A DNA stretch of 64,000 bases, from the NCBI GenBank assembly GCA_050301235.1, contig JBNKZD010000258.1, positions 25,221 to 89,220 of the forward strand, in the 5' to 3' direction. Under the pieces are notes generated by a model. The model did no database searches. It was not told where the DNA came from and saw only the letters and a program-made list of their open reading frames with translations. A program made the position numbers and the translations under genes. Source of the stretch: JAFGIN01 sp050301235. GTDB taxonomy: Bacteria > Fibrobacterota > Chitinivibrionia > Chitinivibrionales > Chitinispirillaceae. Each line of letters begins with the position of its first letter. Positions within the stretch are counted from its first letter, which is position 1. Of the stretch, positions 23,915 through 33,166 are shown in pieces.

Positions 23915-26900
23915 TTACGGTTTTACAAAATCAAAATAAGGCGTCCCGACACTTTCTGAAGTGCTACCTCTTGCATCTTTTGCAGTAACTTTCCAGCGGA
24001 ATCTGCCGGATGCTGTCGGATGATACCAGTAATAAAATTCTGTCCCAACTTTTCTGCATGTTCCATATGGTTTAGCAACGAATACAGGTGGATTAATTGT
24101 ATCACAATGAATCTGGAAAAGAGTTGAGTCTCCATCTTTCAAGTCGGAATTTTCCCATACGAGTTTTACTGAATCTCCCTGGATAGTAACGTTTCCGAGG
24201 GTTGGCACTTGAGGTGCAGCATCAGGAAAAACATAAAACACCAGTTTTTCAGACCACAAACTATCATTATCTCTTACTCTCACAGAAAGCAGTTCCGCTG
24301 TATTTGGTACAAAATATTTGAATAGGTAAGCTAAATCATTTGGATAATCAATCGTTCCATCGTCTCCACGATTCCAGTCGTAGCGGACAATCTGACCATT
24401 AGGATTTGGATCCGTTGCATTTATTCTCACATAGGTATCACCACTCTTCCATTTGTAAAACATGGTGTCCTTTGCAGCCCCAGCGCCTCTTACCCATTGG
24501 ATAGAGTCACCGAAGTTTGCGCCAAATAGAACCGGTCGTCCAAGTTTTACAAAAACGGTGCAGATCTTGGTAGTAGACATAGAATCGTTATCTTCTACCA
24601 TAACTTTAAAGATGGATAAGAAATCATTCCCTTGCAAAGTATCCCATTGATGTATACCAGAATCTGAAGTAGTCGTATATTCAAAGATTCCGTCGTTATT
24701 CCAATCAAACGATCTTTTGGTTATACGATCTCTATAATCTGGATCTTTGGCAGTAATTCTAATAGTTGTGTCTCTCAGTGCCCAAACGGTGTCTGGAGAA
24801 ACATCACTTATTACTGGAAATCCTGGCAATACGGTAAGATCAGCTAAAGTATCTTTTCTAAAATCTGTTGTATCAGTTACCCGAATTTGGATTTTGTTAA
24901 AAAGTGTATCACTTTTAAGTAAGTATCGGGCAATTTTAAAGGATCCATTTGTAAGCTTTGTCATACTTTCAAATGGTTCATTGTTTCGCCATGAAACCGC
25001 AACTGTTTGTATTGTATTATTTGTATCATATACATATACAGTCAGCTTAATAGAATCTTTGATAAACAACGTTGCTGAAGGTTCTATTTTTATAGAATCA
25101 ATTCGGGGTATTCCCTTTTTGACACTCAAAGAACATGCTTTCCATTCAGAATAAATACTGTCTTCATCCATAACTCTTATATGTACTGCTTTTAGACTGG
25201 TATCTTTAACATAAAATGTTTGTCGAACTGTATCTTTAATAAAGTCTTTTGAATCAATAGGGCTATAAGAAACCGCAATGATTGAATCAATTTTATCATT
25301 CCATTTTATTTCTCTCCTGATAATCCGACCATTTGTGTCAGACATTACCATACTGAACAAGCGGCTTCCGTTGACATATACTGAATTGGAGTCAACACTG
25401 AAACTATTAACAACCGGCTGCCCTCTTCTCACCATAAAAGAAACCAATTTTATTTCAGAAGGGAAAGTATCATTATCAATTACTTTAACAGATACCTTTT
25501 TCATCCCACTATCTGCAAATGTGAAATTTAATACACTATCTGCATTTTCCTTGTATAAGGAATCGTTTACGTAGTACTGGTATTTATTAATTTTGCCATT
25601 ATAATCAACTGCTGAAACCGTACATTGCACAGCATCATTTATATATACCAGGCGATTCGGAATTTTAATACTGTTAATAACTGGAAACCCTGGATCAACA
25701 TTTACAATACTATTTAGTGTGAATTCATCGGAAATGTTGCCAGTATCGTCCTTCGCTGCCATTTTCAAGACGTATGAACCAGAATCTTTAAAATTCAGGC
25801 TAAGGGTATCATTTTTTGCAACTTTTACTGTTTTCAAAGGCAAATTATTACCCAAAATAGAAAGCATTAATGAATCGTCATCGGGATCTGTGATTGCTAT
25901 GTTAAATTTAACTGGCATTCCTTTGTATACAGTAGATGATTCGCTCCGTGTAAAACTTACTATTTTGGGTATGTCAGAAAAGATTTCAATAGTAATTTTA
26001 AAAGTTTTCGATTCTTCGCCAGCGTCATCAACACATTTTACTGTAATGGTATCAGTTTTCTCTTGAGAGTATGCAGGTAATGTTAAACTCCCTGTTAATG
26101 TTTTTGTTTCGAACTCGCCATCATTATTCAGGTCCCATAGAAAATGCTTTATTGGTGATTTGGAATTTCCCGAATATGCAACAATACTATCAATGGTTAC
26201 TTTTTGATTAATGGAAGAGGAAATCTTTTGTGGTACATTAGACATATAGGGGAGGTCTGCAGAGATTGTAATAGATATAGAATCCGGATTGGAAACAGCA
26301 CCATCTATATCAACACACCACATCTCTATTGTAAACAATCCCGTTTCATTAAATTGTATTCCTTGTAATGTGTCATAATTTTTAATTGTTGAGCCCTGTA
26401 TGTTTTTGAACTTGTAATAAAATTTTGAAACAGGAGCTTTTGCAGGATCAGTGTATTCAATTGAATATTTAAATTTCACAACACTGTTAGCAGTCGTATC
26501 ATATATTTCTTTTTTAATTTTGAATATGGGGGAATAACGTGAAACAGTTACAAGTTGAGTAACCTCAGTTGCATTTTCACCTTCAATAACACCGTATACT
26601 ACAACAGAAAATTCTTTTATACTGTCGTTGGTAAATTTAAATACTATAAATGACGTATCCGATCCTTCATTCATTACATAACGGTTAACAGTTTCTTGGT
26701 TGATCCTCCATTGATATTGTACCTTGCTGTCCGGCAGTTTAACTGTATCTTTATAGGCACTGGCAAACAGTGTATCCTGACGATTAACTTTCAAGCTTAA
26801 TGTGTTAACAGTATCCTTGATTTCTGTGGAATATTTGAATTCTTTAACATTGATTATGCATGTCTCAGGATTTCCACCTTTATTGGTACCACTTACTGGC

Positions 26901-28084
26901 GTAACGGTTAAGGTACAAATACCCGTCCAGTTATCAAATGGCCCGATCTCCCAGCTTTCAGTCGTACTCGAATCGGTAACTTTTATCTTCTGCCCGTTTA
27001 AAGTCCATTTAAATAGGATGCAATTTATTGATTTGTCAACTCTAAAAACAGTTTTTTTATTGTTTGCGACATCCATTGAATCCTTAATCCAAACTTGAGG
27101 GGGAACTTCTGTTATGTTTATCCCAATACGTTTGACAGTAGAATAATTTTGATTGTCTTTGACAGTAATTGTAAGTGAATCCTTTAAACGATTGGTAATT
27201 GGTGGAAATGTAGCGCTGCAATTACTCCTAAATTTGTTTACAATTATGTCTCCAATATGCTGACTCTTATCTGCATCAATAGAAACCGTATACGGACTTG
27301 AATCACGATCTGATATGGTTAGAATCACTTTAAACGAATCTACTTGATTCACCTCTGTTTTTGAAGAATCCATTGAATTATAATTTTTTATATTAACAGA
27401 ATCAATTTTTGGTGCCCACCCACTTACCACAACTTCTTTTGTAAGTTTGTAACCAGGGCTCTTCCCAACAAACAACTCAGCTCCTACACTTAATGAATCC
27501 TGTGAAGGATCTCCTATAAACACTTTAAACGCTGAATCTTTTGAGAGTTCTTCGGTCTCTCTTCCGTTGGACCAGCGTATTTGAAATTGTCCAGGAACAT
27601 TTTTAACTGAGTCGGTTAAAGCAATAGAAAATGAAGCAGTATCTTCATGCGCAACAGTATCATTCCCTTTTATTTCATAAGGATTCTCTACAAAAAACGT
27701 AAGCTCTTTCGAATCTTTAATATCATTTGGACGGATACCATTAACATATACCGTTGTAGTGCACGGTTTATAGAAAAATAGAACGAAATGATTTTTAACC
27801 AGTTGACTATCAACAGCAACATTATTTTTTTCTACGGTACACGAAAAATCGTAATAGGTATCCTTACTTACAGATGTGTCAATTTCAATAGAATATGGCT
27901 GAAAAATAGATAGTTTAACCGTATCTTTATCTTCTAGGTTAGAAATGTCAAATTCATACGAACCCTTAAATTTCGGATCTACCGGACTATTCAATTCGAC
28001 ACAAAGAAAGAAAAACACCACCAGAATAGACAAAAAATAGTGACTTCGTTGTAGTATATGTGTAAATTTCCGATGTTTCCTCAT
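23915..28084 (-). CDS. Giant exported protein with tandem PKD/Ig-like repeats
   Basis: A 1389-residue protein with a basic N-terminus and one hydrophobic segment ending FFFLCVELNSP (possible lipidation at Cys28, although the lipobox is imperfect). Almost all the rest is a string of roughly 90-110-residue beta-sandwich repeats. Recurrent motifs are DPDDDSLMLS, SGMKKVSVKVIDND, NGRIIRREIKWND, FDWNNDGIFEYTT and YDWNRGDDGTIDY, typical of PKD-like domains. A fibronectin-like unit closes the protein (LVWENSDLKDGDSTLFQI ... FRWKVTAKDARG). Probably a cell-surface stalk or adhesin. No catalytic domain was recognised. It is convergent with the TMTC-like gene and has its own promoter region upstream. Confidence 0.75.
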   Translation of the reverse strand: MRKHRKFTHILQRSHYFLSILVVFFFLCVELNSPVDPKFKGSYEFDISNLEDKDTVKLSIFQPYSIEIDTSVSKDTYYDFSCTVEKNNVAVDSQLVKNHFVLFFYKPCTTTVYVNGIRPNDIKDSKELTFFVENPYEIKGNDTVAHEDTASFSIALTDSVKNVPGQFQIRWSNGRETEELSKDSAFKVFIGDPSQDSLSVGAELFVGKSPGYKLTKEVVVSGWAPKIDSVNIKNYNSMDSSKTEVNQVDSFKVILTISDRDSSPYTVSIDADKSQHIGDIIVNKFRSNCSATFPPITNRLKDSLTITVKDNQNYSTVKRIGINITEVPPQVWIKDSMDVANNKKTVFRVDKSINCILFKWTLNGQKIKVTDSSTTESWEIGPFDNWTGICTLTVTPVSGTNKGGNPETCIINVKEFKYSTEIKDTVNTLSLKVNRQDTLFASAYKDTVKLPDSKVQYQWRINQETVNRYVMNEGSDTSFIVFKFTNDSIKEFSVVVYGVIEGENATEVTQLVTVSRYSPIFKIKKEIYDTTANSVVKFKYSIEYTDPAKAPVSKFYYKFKNIQGSTIKNYDTLQGIQFNETGLFTIEMWCVDIDGAVSNPDSISITISADLPYMSNVPQKISSSINQKVTIDSIVAYSGNSKSPIKHFLWDLNNDGEFETKTLTGSLTLPAYSQEKTDTITVKCVDDAGEESKTFKITIEIFSDIPKIVSFTRSESSTVYKGMPVKFNIAITDPDDDSLMLSILGNNLPLKTVKVAKNDTLSLNFKDSGSYVLKMAAKDDTGNISDEFTLNSIVNVDPGFPVINSIKIPNRLVYINDAVQCTVSAVDYNGKINKYQYYVNDSLYKENADSVLNFTFADSGMKKVSVKVIDNDTFPSEIKLVSFMVRRGQPVVNSFSVDSNSVYVNGSRLFSMVMSDTNGRIIRREIKWNDKIDSIIAVSYSPIDSKDFIKDTVRQTFYVKDTSLKAVHIRVMDEDSIYSEWKACSLSVKKGIPRIDSIKIEPSATLFIKDSIKLTVYVYDTNNTIQTVAVSWRNNEPFESMTKLTNGSFKIARYLLKSDTLFNKIQIRVTDTTDFRKDTLADLTVLPGFPVISDVSPDTVWALRDTTIRITAKDPDYRDRITKRSFDWNNDGIFEYTTTSDSGIHQWDTLQGNDFLSIFKVMVEDNDSMSTTKICTVFVKLGRPVLFGANFGDSIQWVRGAGAAKDTMFYKWKSGDTYVRINATDPNPNGQIVRYDWNRGDDGTIDYPNDLAYLFKYFVPNTAELLSVRVRDNDSLWSEKLVFYVFPDAAPQVPTLGNVTIQGDSVKLVWENSDLKDGDSTLFQIHCDTINPPVFVAKPYGTCRKVGTEFYYWYHPTASGRFRWKVTAKDARGSTSESVGTPYFDFVKP

Positions 28085-28262
28085 GAAGATCTCCCTCGCT
28101 ATAGATCTACTTTGTTATACTAAATCTTCAACGTTAAAATACCTGAATAGCATCAAAAAGCCTTTTGGTTCCCATACATCGGGATAGAAATGATAAGCGT
28201 GATTTGCTTAAAATGCGCCGTCTCGACTCCGCTCGACGACCGGAACAGTAATTCTAACGTGT

Positions 28263-28283
28263 AAAACTGGCCTAAAAAGCCAG
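28263..28283 (-). terminator. Intrinsic terminator of the beta-helix protein gene
   Basis: Read on the minus strand: CTGGC-TTTTTAG-GCCAG followed by TTTTA. The 5-bp GC-rich stem overlaps the stop codon of the upstream gene. Confidence 0.55.
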
Positions 28284-29210
28284 CGAAACTGTAAGTCCGA
28301 CAAGTGAGAGGCCAGCCAGACCCGGGCCTCCATATTTTAAACCTTCACTTAACCTGGTCAGAATTCTATATTTTGTAATTTTCTTTTTTTTGTCGGGATC
28401 TTTTGCATCAACTCCGTCATAATTATCTTTGTTTATATCCGTTAAAAAATACCCGCCAACCCCGGCACCAGCGCCAACCACCATCCCAGTCCACATCACC
28501 GCACGAAACTTCCTCACTCCTGGTGTCGTTTCACGTCGCTCTTTTTTTATCAACTCTGGCTGTGCTGCGTATACAGTATCAGGTACTTTTGTATCAAGTT
28601 TCCTGTTAAGATCCATGGTTTGCTGAAAAAACATGTACTTGTTTGGGGTAACACTGACATCTTCCTCGCCCAATTTCAGATTCTGATACCTGTTTTCGTA
28701 AAACTGGACAGAATCCAGAGTTATGTCTCCCACCGGACCCTCAAGTACTATGCCATATTTACTGTTAGTGACATGTGAGTATTGAAACTCGATCCTTCCG
28801 GAGTCCTGAACAAAAATACCATCCCATTTGGTATCAACCATGGAATCGACAGGGTAGTAATAATCATTGTTGTCCAGCTTGCAGAAGAGTACCGGATTAC
28901 GCTCTTTACCTTTTGCGATAAGCTTCCCTTTTACAATCAATCGGGTATCTTTTTTAAACAGCAGAGTACTGCCGGGGTATAAAGTCAGCACTTTGCCTTT
29001 TGGAATGGTTACATCATGGGGGATAAGATAGGTGCTTCGGGGGTAGTCACCATCCTGCTCCTTCGCAACGAGTGGATAAATTTTCTGCTCACGGAAATGA
29101 TCCGCTTCCTCTTCACTGAAATCATCAACCTGGGCAGAAGCAACTGAAAAAAATAACGAGGTTAGAGTAATAATTGTCCGTAATAGAGTTCCAGACATTC
29201 TGTTTTTCAT
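28272..29210 (-). CDS. Exported protein with a right-handed beta-helix-like domain
   Basis: 312 residues with a clear signal peptide (cleavage after SVASA, mature QVDDFSEEE). Residues 60-190 read like parallel beta-helix coils: IPKGKVLTLYPGSTLLFK, LIVKGKLIAKGKERNPVLF, WDGIFVQDSGRIEFQYSHVTNSKYGIVLEG. Residues 235-310 contain two hydrophobic, Gly-rich segments (MVVGAGAGVGGYFL and GLAGLSLVGLTVSL) flanking a charged loop, suggesting membrane association. The small membrane protein gene upstream (29480-29752) has the same strand and may be co-expressed. Function unknown; it is not recognisably an enzyme. Confidence 0.62.
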   Translation of the reverse strand: MKNRMSGTLLRTIITLTSLFFSVASAQVDDFSEEEADHFREQKIYPLVAKEQDGDYPRSTYLIPHDVTIPKGKVLTLYPGSTLLFKKDTRLIVKGKLIAKGKERNPVLFCKLDNNDYYYPVDSMVDTKWDGIFVQDSGRIEFQYSHVTNSKYGIVLEGPVGDITLDSVQFYENRYQNLKLGEEDVSVTPNKYMFFQQTMDLNRKLDTKVPDTVYAAQPELIKKERRETTPGVRKFRAVMWTGMVVGAGAGVGGYFLTDINKDNYDGVDAKDPDKKKKITKYRILTRLSEGLKYGGPGLAGLSLVGLTVSLAF

Positions 29211-29289
29211 AACAATATAAGCAAGCCCAGTTACATTAATTTAATTAGAACTTCAAAGTTATTGCCCAAACTGGAAATTTTGAAACATA

Positions 29290-29420
29290 TCGCAGAAAAC
29301 TTCCCTTCGACGACACCTAAGGCTGCAGAGGGTTCCAAAAAGCTGTTTGCTATTTGCCATTGGCTGTTAGCAAAAGAGTTCTTTATAGCTAATAGCTAAA
29401 AGCCAACTGCTAATAGCCTC
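29290..29420. repeat. Degenerate short-word repeat tract (AGCTAATAGCTAAAAGCC type)
   Basis: A non-coding stretch built from repeated and inverted variants of GCTAATAGC, GCTGTTAGC, GCTATTTGCC and GCCAACTGC. It is self-complementary in several registers. No gene lies between 29211 and 29479. Confidence 0.5.
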
Positions 29421-29479
29421 TACTGACCCCACCAAATCGCCTAGTAGGGCGTCCATACAAAAAGAAAAATGACAAGGCA

Positions 29480-29752
29480 TCACATTTTGGATGTAACTGA
29501 CACCGCGAAATAGATTAAAAGGCCTAAAGCTGCAATCCCGGCTGCTACCCGAATAATTACTTCAACACGACCCAATTTTTCATATTCCCTGGAACTTGCA
29601 GAGAAATTCAATCTTGGCCTGGTAATTGGAGCTTGAGGTTCTGACTCTGTGTCGGGATCATGATCATAATCCTGAGAGTCAGCGGAGAGAATCTCTTTTA
29701 GCCCCTCTTCGAAAACAGTATCTGACGGTGTTTCAACTTTTTTCATAGACAC
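29480..29752 (-). CDS. Small single-pass membrane protein
   Basis: 90 residues: an acidic, probably disordered cytoplasmic part (TPSDTVFEEGLKEIL ... DHDPDTESEPQ), then a short basic/aromatic stretch, then one C-terminal transmembrane helix (VIIRVAAGIAALGLLIYFAV) ending in SKM. This is tail-anchored topology. No family was recognised. It is probably a real gene because the composition and the TM segment are coherent and no competing frame exists. It lies upstream of the beta-helix protein gene on the same strand, separated by a 269-base repeat-bearing gap. Confidence 0.5.
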   Translation of the reverse strand: MSMKKVETPSDTVFEEGLKEILSADSQDYDHDPDTESEPQAPITRPRLNFSASSREYEKLGRVEVIIRVAAGIAALGLLIYFAVSVTSKM

Positions 29753-30064
29753 CCCGATGTGATGATCATTTGGAAATTACTTTAAAAACAGGGCTGCATT
29801 CAAGTAGTATAAGTTGAATTTCGAACTCAGAACCCTGAACCTGAGAATCGTTCAGGGTTCAGAGTTCAGCGTTCAGGGGTTAAATACGTTAGAGCGTTAG
29901 AGCATGAGAGCCTTTGAACTTTTGAACTCTTGAACCTTTGAACCCTGAACCTTTATGCTTTTATTTTCAATAAAACGAAATGAATACTTGACCTGGAAAA
30001 CTGGTTTGGTTATTTTTCATCTTCTACTAAAAGAATTATTAATCCTATAGAACAATGAAAAAGG
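29753..30064. repeat. Intergenic region with GAACCCTGAAC/TTGAAC word repeats
   Basis: About 310 bases between divergent genes. The central part (about 29818-29955) consists of imperfect copies of TTGAACC, CCTGAAC, GTTCAGGGTTCAG and TTAGAGCG words in both orientations. It looks like a minisatellite-like or slipped-strand tract. The right end is the promoter side of the PHP-manC-lpxB operon. Confidence 0.55.
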
Positions 30065-30916
30065 ATGCGCCTAGAAACCAATTCATACAGAAAATTTGTC
30101 GATCTGCATATCCACACCAATTATTCTGATGGTACCTGTACTGTTAAAGAGGTTCTTGAAATTGCACATGAACGTGGTTTAAGTGCAATTTCGATTACAG
30201 ATCATGATTGTACAGATGCTTACCCTGAAGCGATTGATATCGGAAACAAGTTGGGTATTGAGGTCATTACCGGTGTTGAGCTTTCAAGTGAAATCGATGG
30301 AACCGATATTCATGTGTTGGGGTATTTTATCGATCCTGAGAACTCTTCGTTTGCTTCAAAACTCAGGGAAATGAAAGATGCGCGATATTTCAGAGCTAAA
30401 AAGATTGTTGAAAATCTGAATAATCAGGGGATCGACCTTCGATTTGAGACAGTACTGAGCATGGCGGGCATTGGTGCGATCGGACGACCCCATATCGCTG
30501 CTGCCATGCTGCGTGAAGAGCTTGTGTACTCGTTCAGGGAAGCTTTTGATAAATATATCGGTTACGGACTCCCGGCATATGTCGAAAAACTGAAACTTCA
30601 TCCTAAAGAGGTTTTTGATCTGATTAAAAATGCCGGTGGTATTCCTGTTCTTGCCCACCCGGGTGTTACGCAGGTCGATCAGAGAATCCCGGAGTTTATC
30701 CGTGAAGGTCTCAAGGGCATTGAAGCTTATCACACTGAACACCCATCAAATATTGAGCGACATTACCTGAGAATTGCTAAAAAGCACCATCTTGCATTCA
30801 CTGGTGGGTCAGATTTTCACAGTTTTAATCACAACAAATCTGAAATTGGCTCTCCAAGTGTGCCTTACTCTGCAATTATGAGCATTAAAGAGAAACTTTG
30901 TATACATTCCGTTTAA
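30065..30916 (+). CDS. PHP-domain phosphoesterase (TrpH/RNase AM type)
   Basis: A 283-residue cytoplasmic PHP phosphoesterase. Motif I is DLHIHTNYSDG near residue 14 and motif II is ISITDHDC. The acidic GVELSSEIDGTDIHVLGYFID segment and the late HPGVTQ and GGSDFHSFN motifs supply the remaining metal ligands. Length and insert pattern match the TrpH/YciV group, which removes phosphate from 3',5'-bisphosphonucleotides and 5'-trims RNA. It is the first gene of a tight plus-strand operon (10 bases to manC, then lpxB). The ATG at 30065 has AAAGG directly upstream. The assignment to this subgroup is by motif pattern. Confidence 0.85.
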   Translation: MRLETNSYRKFVDLHIHTNYSDGTCTVKEVLEIAHERGLSAISITDHDCTDAYPEAIDIGNKLGIEVITGVELSSEIDGTDIHVLGYFIDPENSSFASKLREMKDARYFRAKKIVENLNNQGIDLRFETVLSMAGIGAIGRPHIAAAMLREELVYSFREAFDKYIGYGLPAYVEKLKLHPKEVFDLIKNAGGIPVLAHPGVTQVDQRIPEFIREGLKGIEAYHTEHPSNIERHYLRIAKKHHLAFTGGSDFHSFNHNKSEIGSPSVPYSAIMSIKEKLCIHSV

Positions 30917-30926
30917 GGATATTTCT

Positions 30927-32012
30927 ATGAAAAAGATTGTACCGGTCATTTTAGCAGGTGGAATAGGTGAGCGTTTCTGGCCGATGAGCAGATCGACCAT
31001 GCCAAAGCAGCTTCTGAAAATTATCAGTGATAAAACAATGACTGAAGAAACAATTGGCCGGATCAGCAGTATCTGCAGCAGTGATGTTAAGCCGCTGATC
31101 GTTACCGGGAAGGCAATTGCCGACACCATGAAAGCTGTGCTGCCATCATCACTTAAATATGATCTGATAATCGAACCTGTTGGTAAGAATACCGCCCCTG
31201 CTGTAGCTCTTGCCGCAAAATGGATCGAATCAGTATATGGTGATTCAACCATGCTGGTACTCAGTGCTGACCACGATATCCGTCCTGTAGAAAAATTCAT
31301 TGATGCCATAAAAGCAGCGGTCAAACTTGCAGATAGTCAGAAGTGCCTCGCTGTGTTTGGTATTAAGCCATCACGGCCGGAAACCGGGTACGGGTATATC
31401 GAGCTGAATGATCTTATCAGCACTGAATCGTCCGTACAATGTTTTGGTGTAAAAAAATTTGTCGAAAAACCGGATCCTGTAACAGCTCAAAAGTTTTTAG
31501 ACTCCGGTAACTACATGTGGAACAGCGGAATGTTTGTCTGGAACACATCGGTTATCCTTGAAGAGTTTGCCGCGTATATACCTGAGCTTCACAAACAGGT
31601 TGCTGCAGCTGCTGCGGCTGAATTTACTGAAGAAGCTATCAAAACATTTTATACTGAATGCATGAAAGAGTCAATTGACTTTGGTATCATGGAACGGTCA
31701 AACCGGGTCAATGCTGTTGTGGGAAGTTTTTCATGGGATGATATTGGCTCCTGGGAATCACTAAGCCGTATCCATCCGCAAAACCAGGCTGGAACGACGG
31801 TATTCGGACCCACTATTTATGAGAAAGATTGTAAAGATACGATTGTATTTAACAGTTCAAAATTATCAGTTGCATGTATCGGTGCTGAAGATCTTGTTGT
31901 TGTGTCAACCAACGATGCTCTTCTTATTATCGATAGAAAAAAGTGTCCGGATATTAAAAAATATATCGCTGAAATGAAAAACGGGGGAGCTCTGCCGGCA
32001 ACTCTGTTCTGA
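30927..32012 (+). CDS. manC: Mannose-1-phosphate guanylyltransferase
   Basis: 361 residues; makes GDP-mannose from mannose-1-phosphate and GTP for surface glycans. The nucleotidyltransferase signature is intact: VILAGGIGERFWPMSR followed by MPKQLLK. Also present are the NTAPAVALAA motif, SADHDI, and the FVEKPD and GNYMWNSGMFVW blocks of the family. It lacks the C-terminal phosphomannose-isomerase domain of the bifunctional enzymes. It lies 10 bases after the PHP gene and 14 before lpxB. GDP-mannose could also feed dolichol-like mannose donors for the TMTC-like enzyme at 21673-23703, which is inference. Confidence 0.92.
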   Translation: MKKIVPVILAGGIGERFWPMSRSTMPKQLLKIISDKTMTEETIGRISSICSSDVKPLIVTGKAIADTMKAVLPSSLKYDLIIEPVGKNTAPAVALAAKWIESVYGDSTMLVLSADHDIRPVEKFIDAIKAAVKLADSQKCLAVFGIKPSRPETGYGYIELNDLISTESSVQCFGVKKFVEKPDPVTAQKFLDSGNYMWNSGMFVWNTSVILEEFAAYIPELHKQVAAAAAAEFTEEAIKTFYTECMKESIDFGIMERSNRVNAVVGSFSWDDIGSWESLSRIHPQNQAGTTVFGPTIYEKDCKDTIVFNSSKLSVACIGAEDLVVVSTNDALLIIDRKKCPDIKKYIAEMKNGGALPATLF

Positions 32013-32026
32013 CCAATGAGGTAGAT

Positions 32027-33154
32027 ATGAATTCACCCTCAATAATGTTTGTTGCCGGAGATCCATCAGGTGACAAGCATGCATCCTGGATAGTTAAGCG
32101 ATTAAAAGCCGATATTCCTCATTGTGATATATGGGGGATCGGCGGGCCTGATATGGAGGCAGCCGGGGTGCGTTCCCTGTTGCCCTTCAAAAAGTTCAAT
32201 AAAATGGGGTTTTTTGAAGTAGCTCTGCATATTTTCTTTTTTTTAAACGCTAAGAAATTCCTCATAAACGAAATAAAAAGAAACAGACCTGACTGCCTGG
32301 TTTGTGTTGATTATCCGGGATTCAATATGGAACTGATGAAAGCTGCGGTATCAATGAACATTCCTGTGGTGTGGTATATTGCCCCGATGGTATGGGCGTG
32401 GAAAGAGAAACGGGCGCAGATCCTTGCCGAAAAAGCAGCACATATCGCGTGTATATTTCCATTTGAAGTAAATTATTTCAAACCATATACCAGCAAAGTA
32501 AGTTTTGTCGGAAACCCTGTTGTTGAAGCGATGAATGCAGAAAATCTTCCTTCAAGAAACTACCTTGGAAAACCCAAACGGCTGGCGCTGGTTCCCGGGA
32601 GTCGCAGACAGGAGATAAAGCACCTGCTGCCACAGATGATCGAAGCATATACACTTCTTAAAGCGAAGTATCCTGAACTGACAGTTGAAATTTCGAAATG
32701 TTCCTATCTGTCCGATGATGAATTTTCAAGCTATACCAATGGAGCTGATCTCAAGCTGTTCTCCGGCCCCTTGCGCGAACTTTACGCACGATCTGATTTT
32801 GCTATTGTGACATCCGGAACCGCGACACTCGAAGCTGCCCTGATGGGTATTCCACATGTTATTGCATATAAAACATCACCGATAAATTATCAACTGTTCA
32901 GGCATTTCCTCAAAATACCGTTTATCGGTTTGCCAAACATCATTTCTCAGGAAATGGTTGCCCCGGAGTGTATCCAGAATGATGCAACAGGTGCATCTAT
33001 TGCCGATGCAGTTGAAATCTTCCTTAAAGATGACTCATATTACAAAATTACGGCATCCAAACTTCTGCGTTTAAAAAACCACCTCGGAGCTTTTAAGCCA
33101 TCTGAGGAGCTGGTTAAAATTATCAGGAACTGTATCACCCCGAAATCATCCTGA
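32027..33154 (+). CDS. lpxB: Lipid-A-disaccharide synthase
   Basis: 375 residues, glycosyltransferase family 19. It condenses UDP-2,3-diacylglucosamine with lipid X to give the lipid A disaccharide at the inner membrane. Diagnostic features: N-terminal FVAGDPSGDKHASWIV, GIGGPDMEAAGVRSL, KMGFFEV, VCVDYPGFNM, YIAPMVWAWKEKR, FPFEVNYF and FVGNPVVE. The C-terminal half has LALVPGSRRQEIKHL, VTSGTATLEAALMGIPHVIAYK and GLPNIISQEMVAPE. Length is normal. Its presence shows a diderm, lipid-A-making organism. It is embedded in the PHP-manC-lpxB-PEGA operon. Confidence 0.95.
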   Translation: MNSPSIMFVAGDPSGDKHASWIVKRLKADIPHCDIWGIGGPDMEAAGVRSLLPFKKFNKMGFFEVALHIFFFLNAKKFLINEIKRNRPDCLVCVDYPGFNMELMKAAVSMNIPVVWYIAPMVWAWKEKRAQILAEKAAHIACIFPFEVNYFKPYTSKVSFVGNPVVEAMNAENLPSRNYLGKPKRLALVPGSRRQEIKHLLPQMIEAYTLLKAKYPELTVEISKCSYLSDDEFSSYTNGADLKLFSGPLRELYARSDFAIVTSGTATLEAALMGIPHVIAYKTSPINYQLFRHFLKIPFIGLPNIISQEMVAPECIQNDATGASIADAVEIFLKDDSYYKITASKLLRLKNHLGAFKPSEELVKIIRNCITPKSS

Positions 33155-33166
33155 AAGAGGTTACCA

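Noticed and set aside
29290..29955. CRISPR array
   Set aside because: The repeated words are short, irregular and in both orientations, without constant repeats separated by unique spacers; no cas gene is present.
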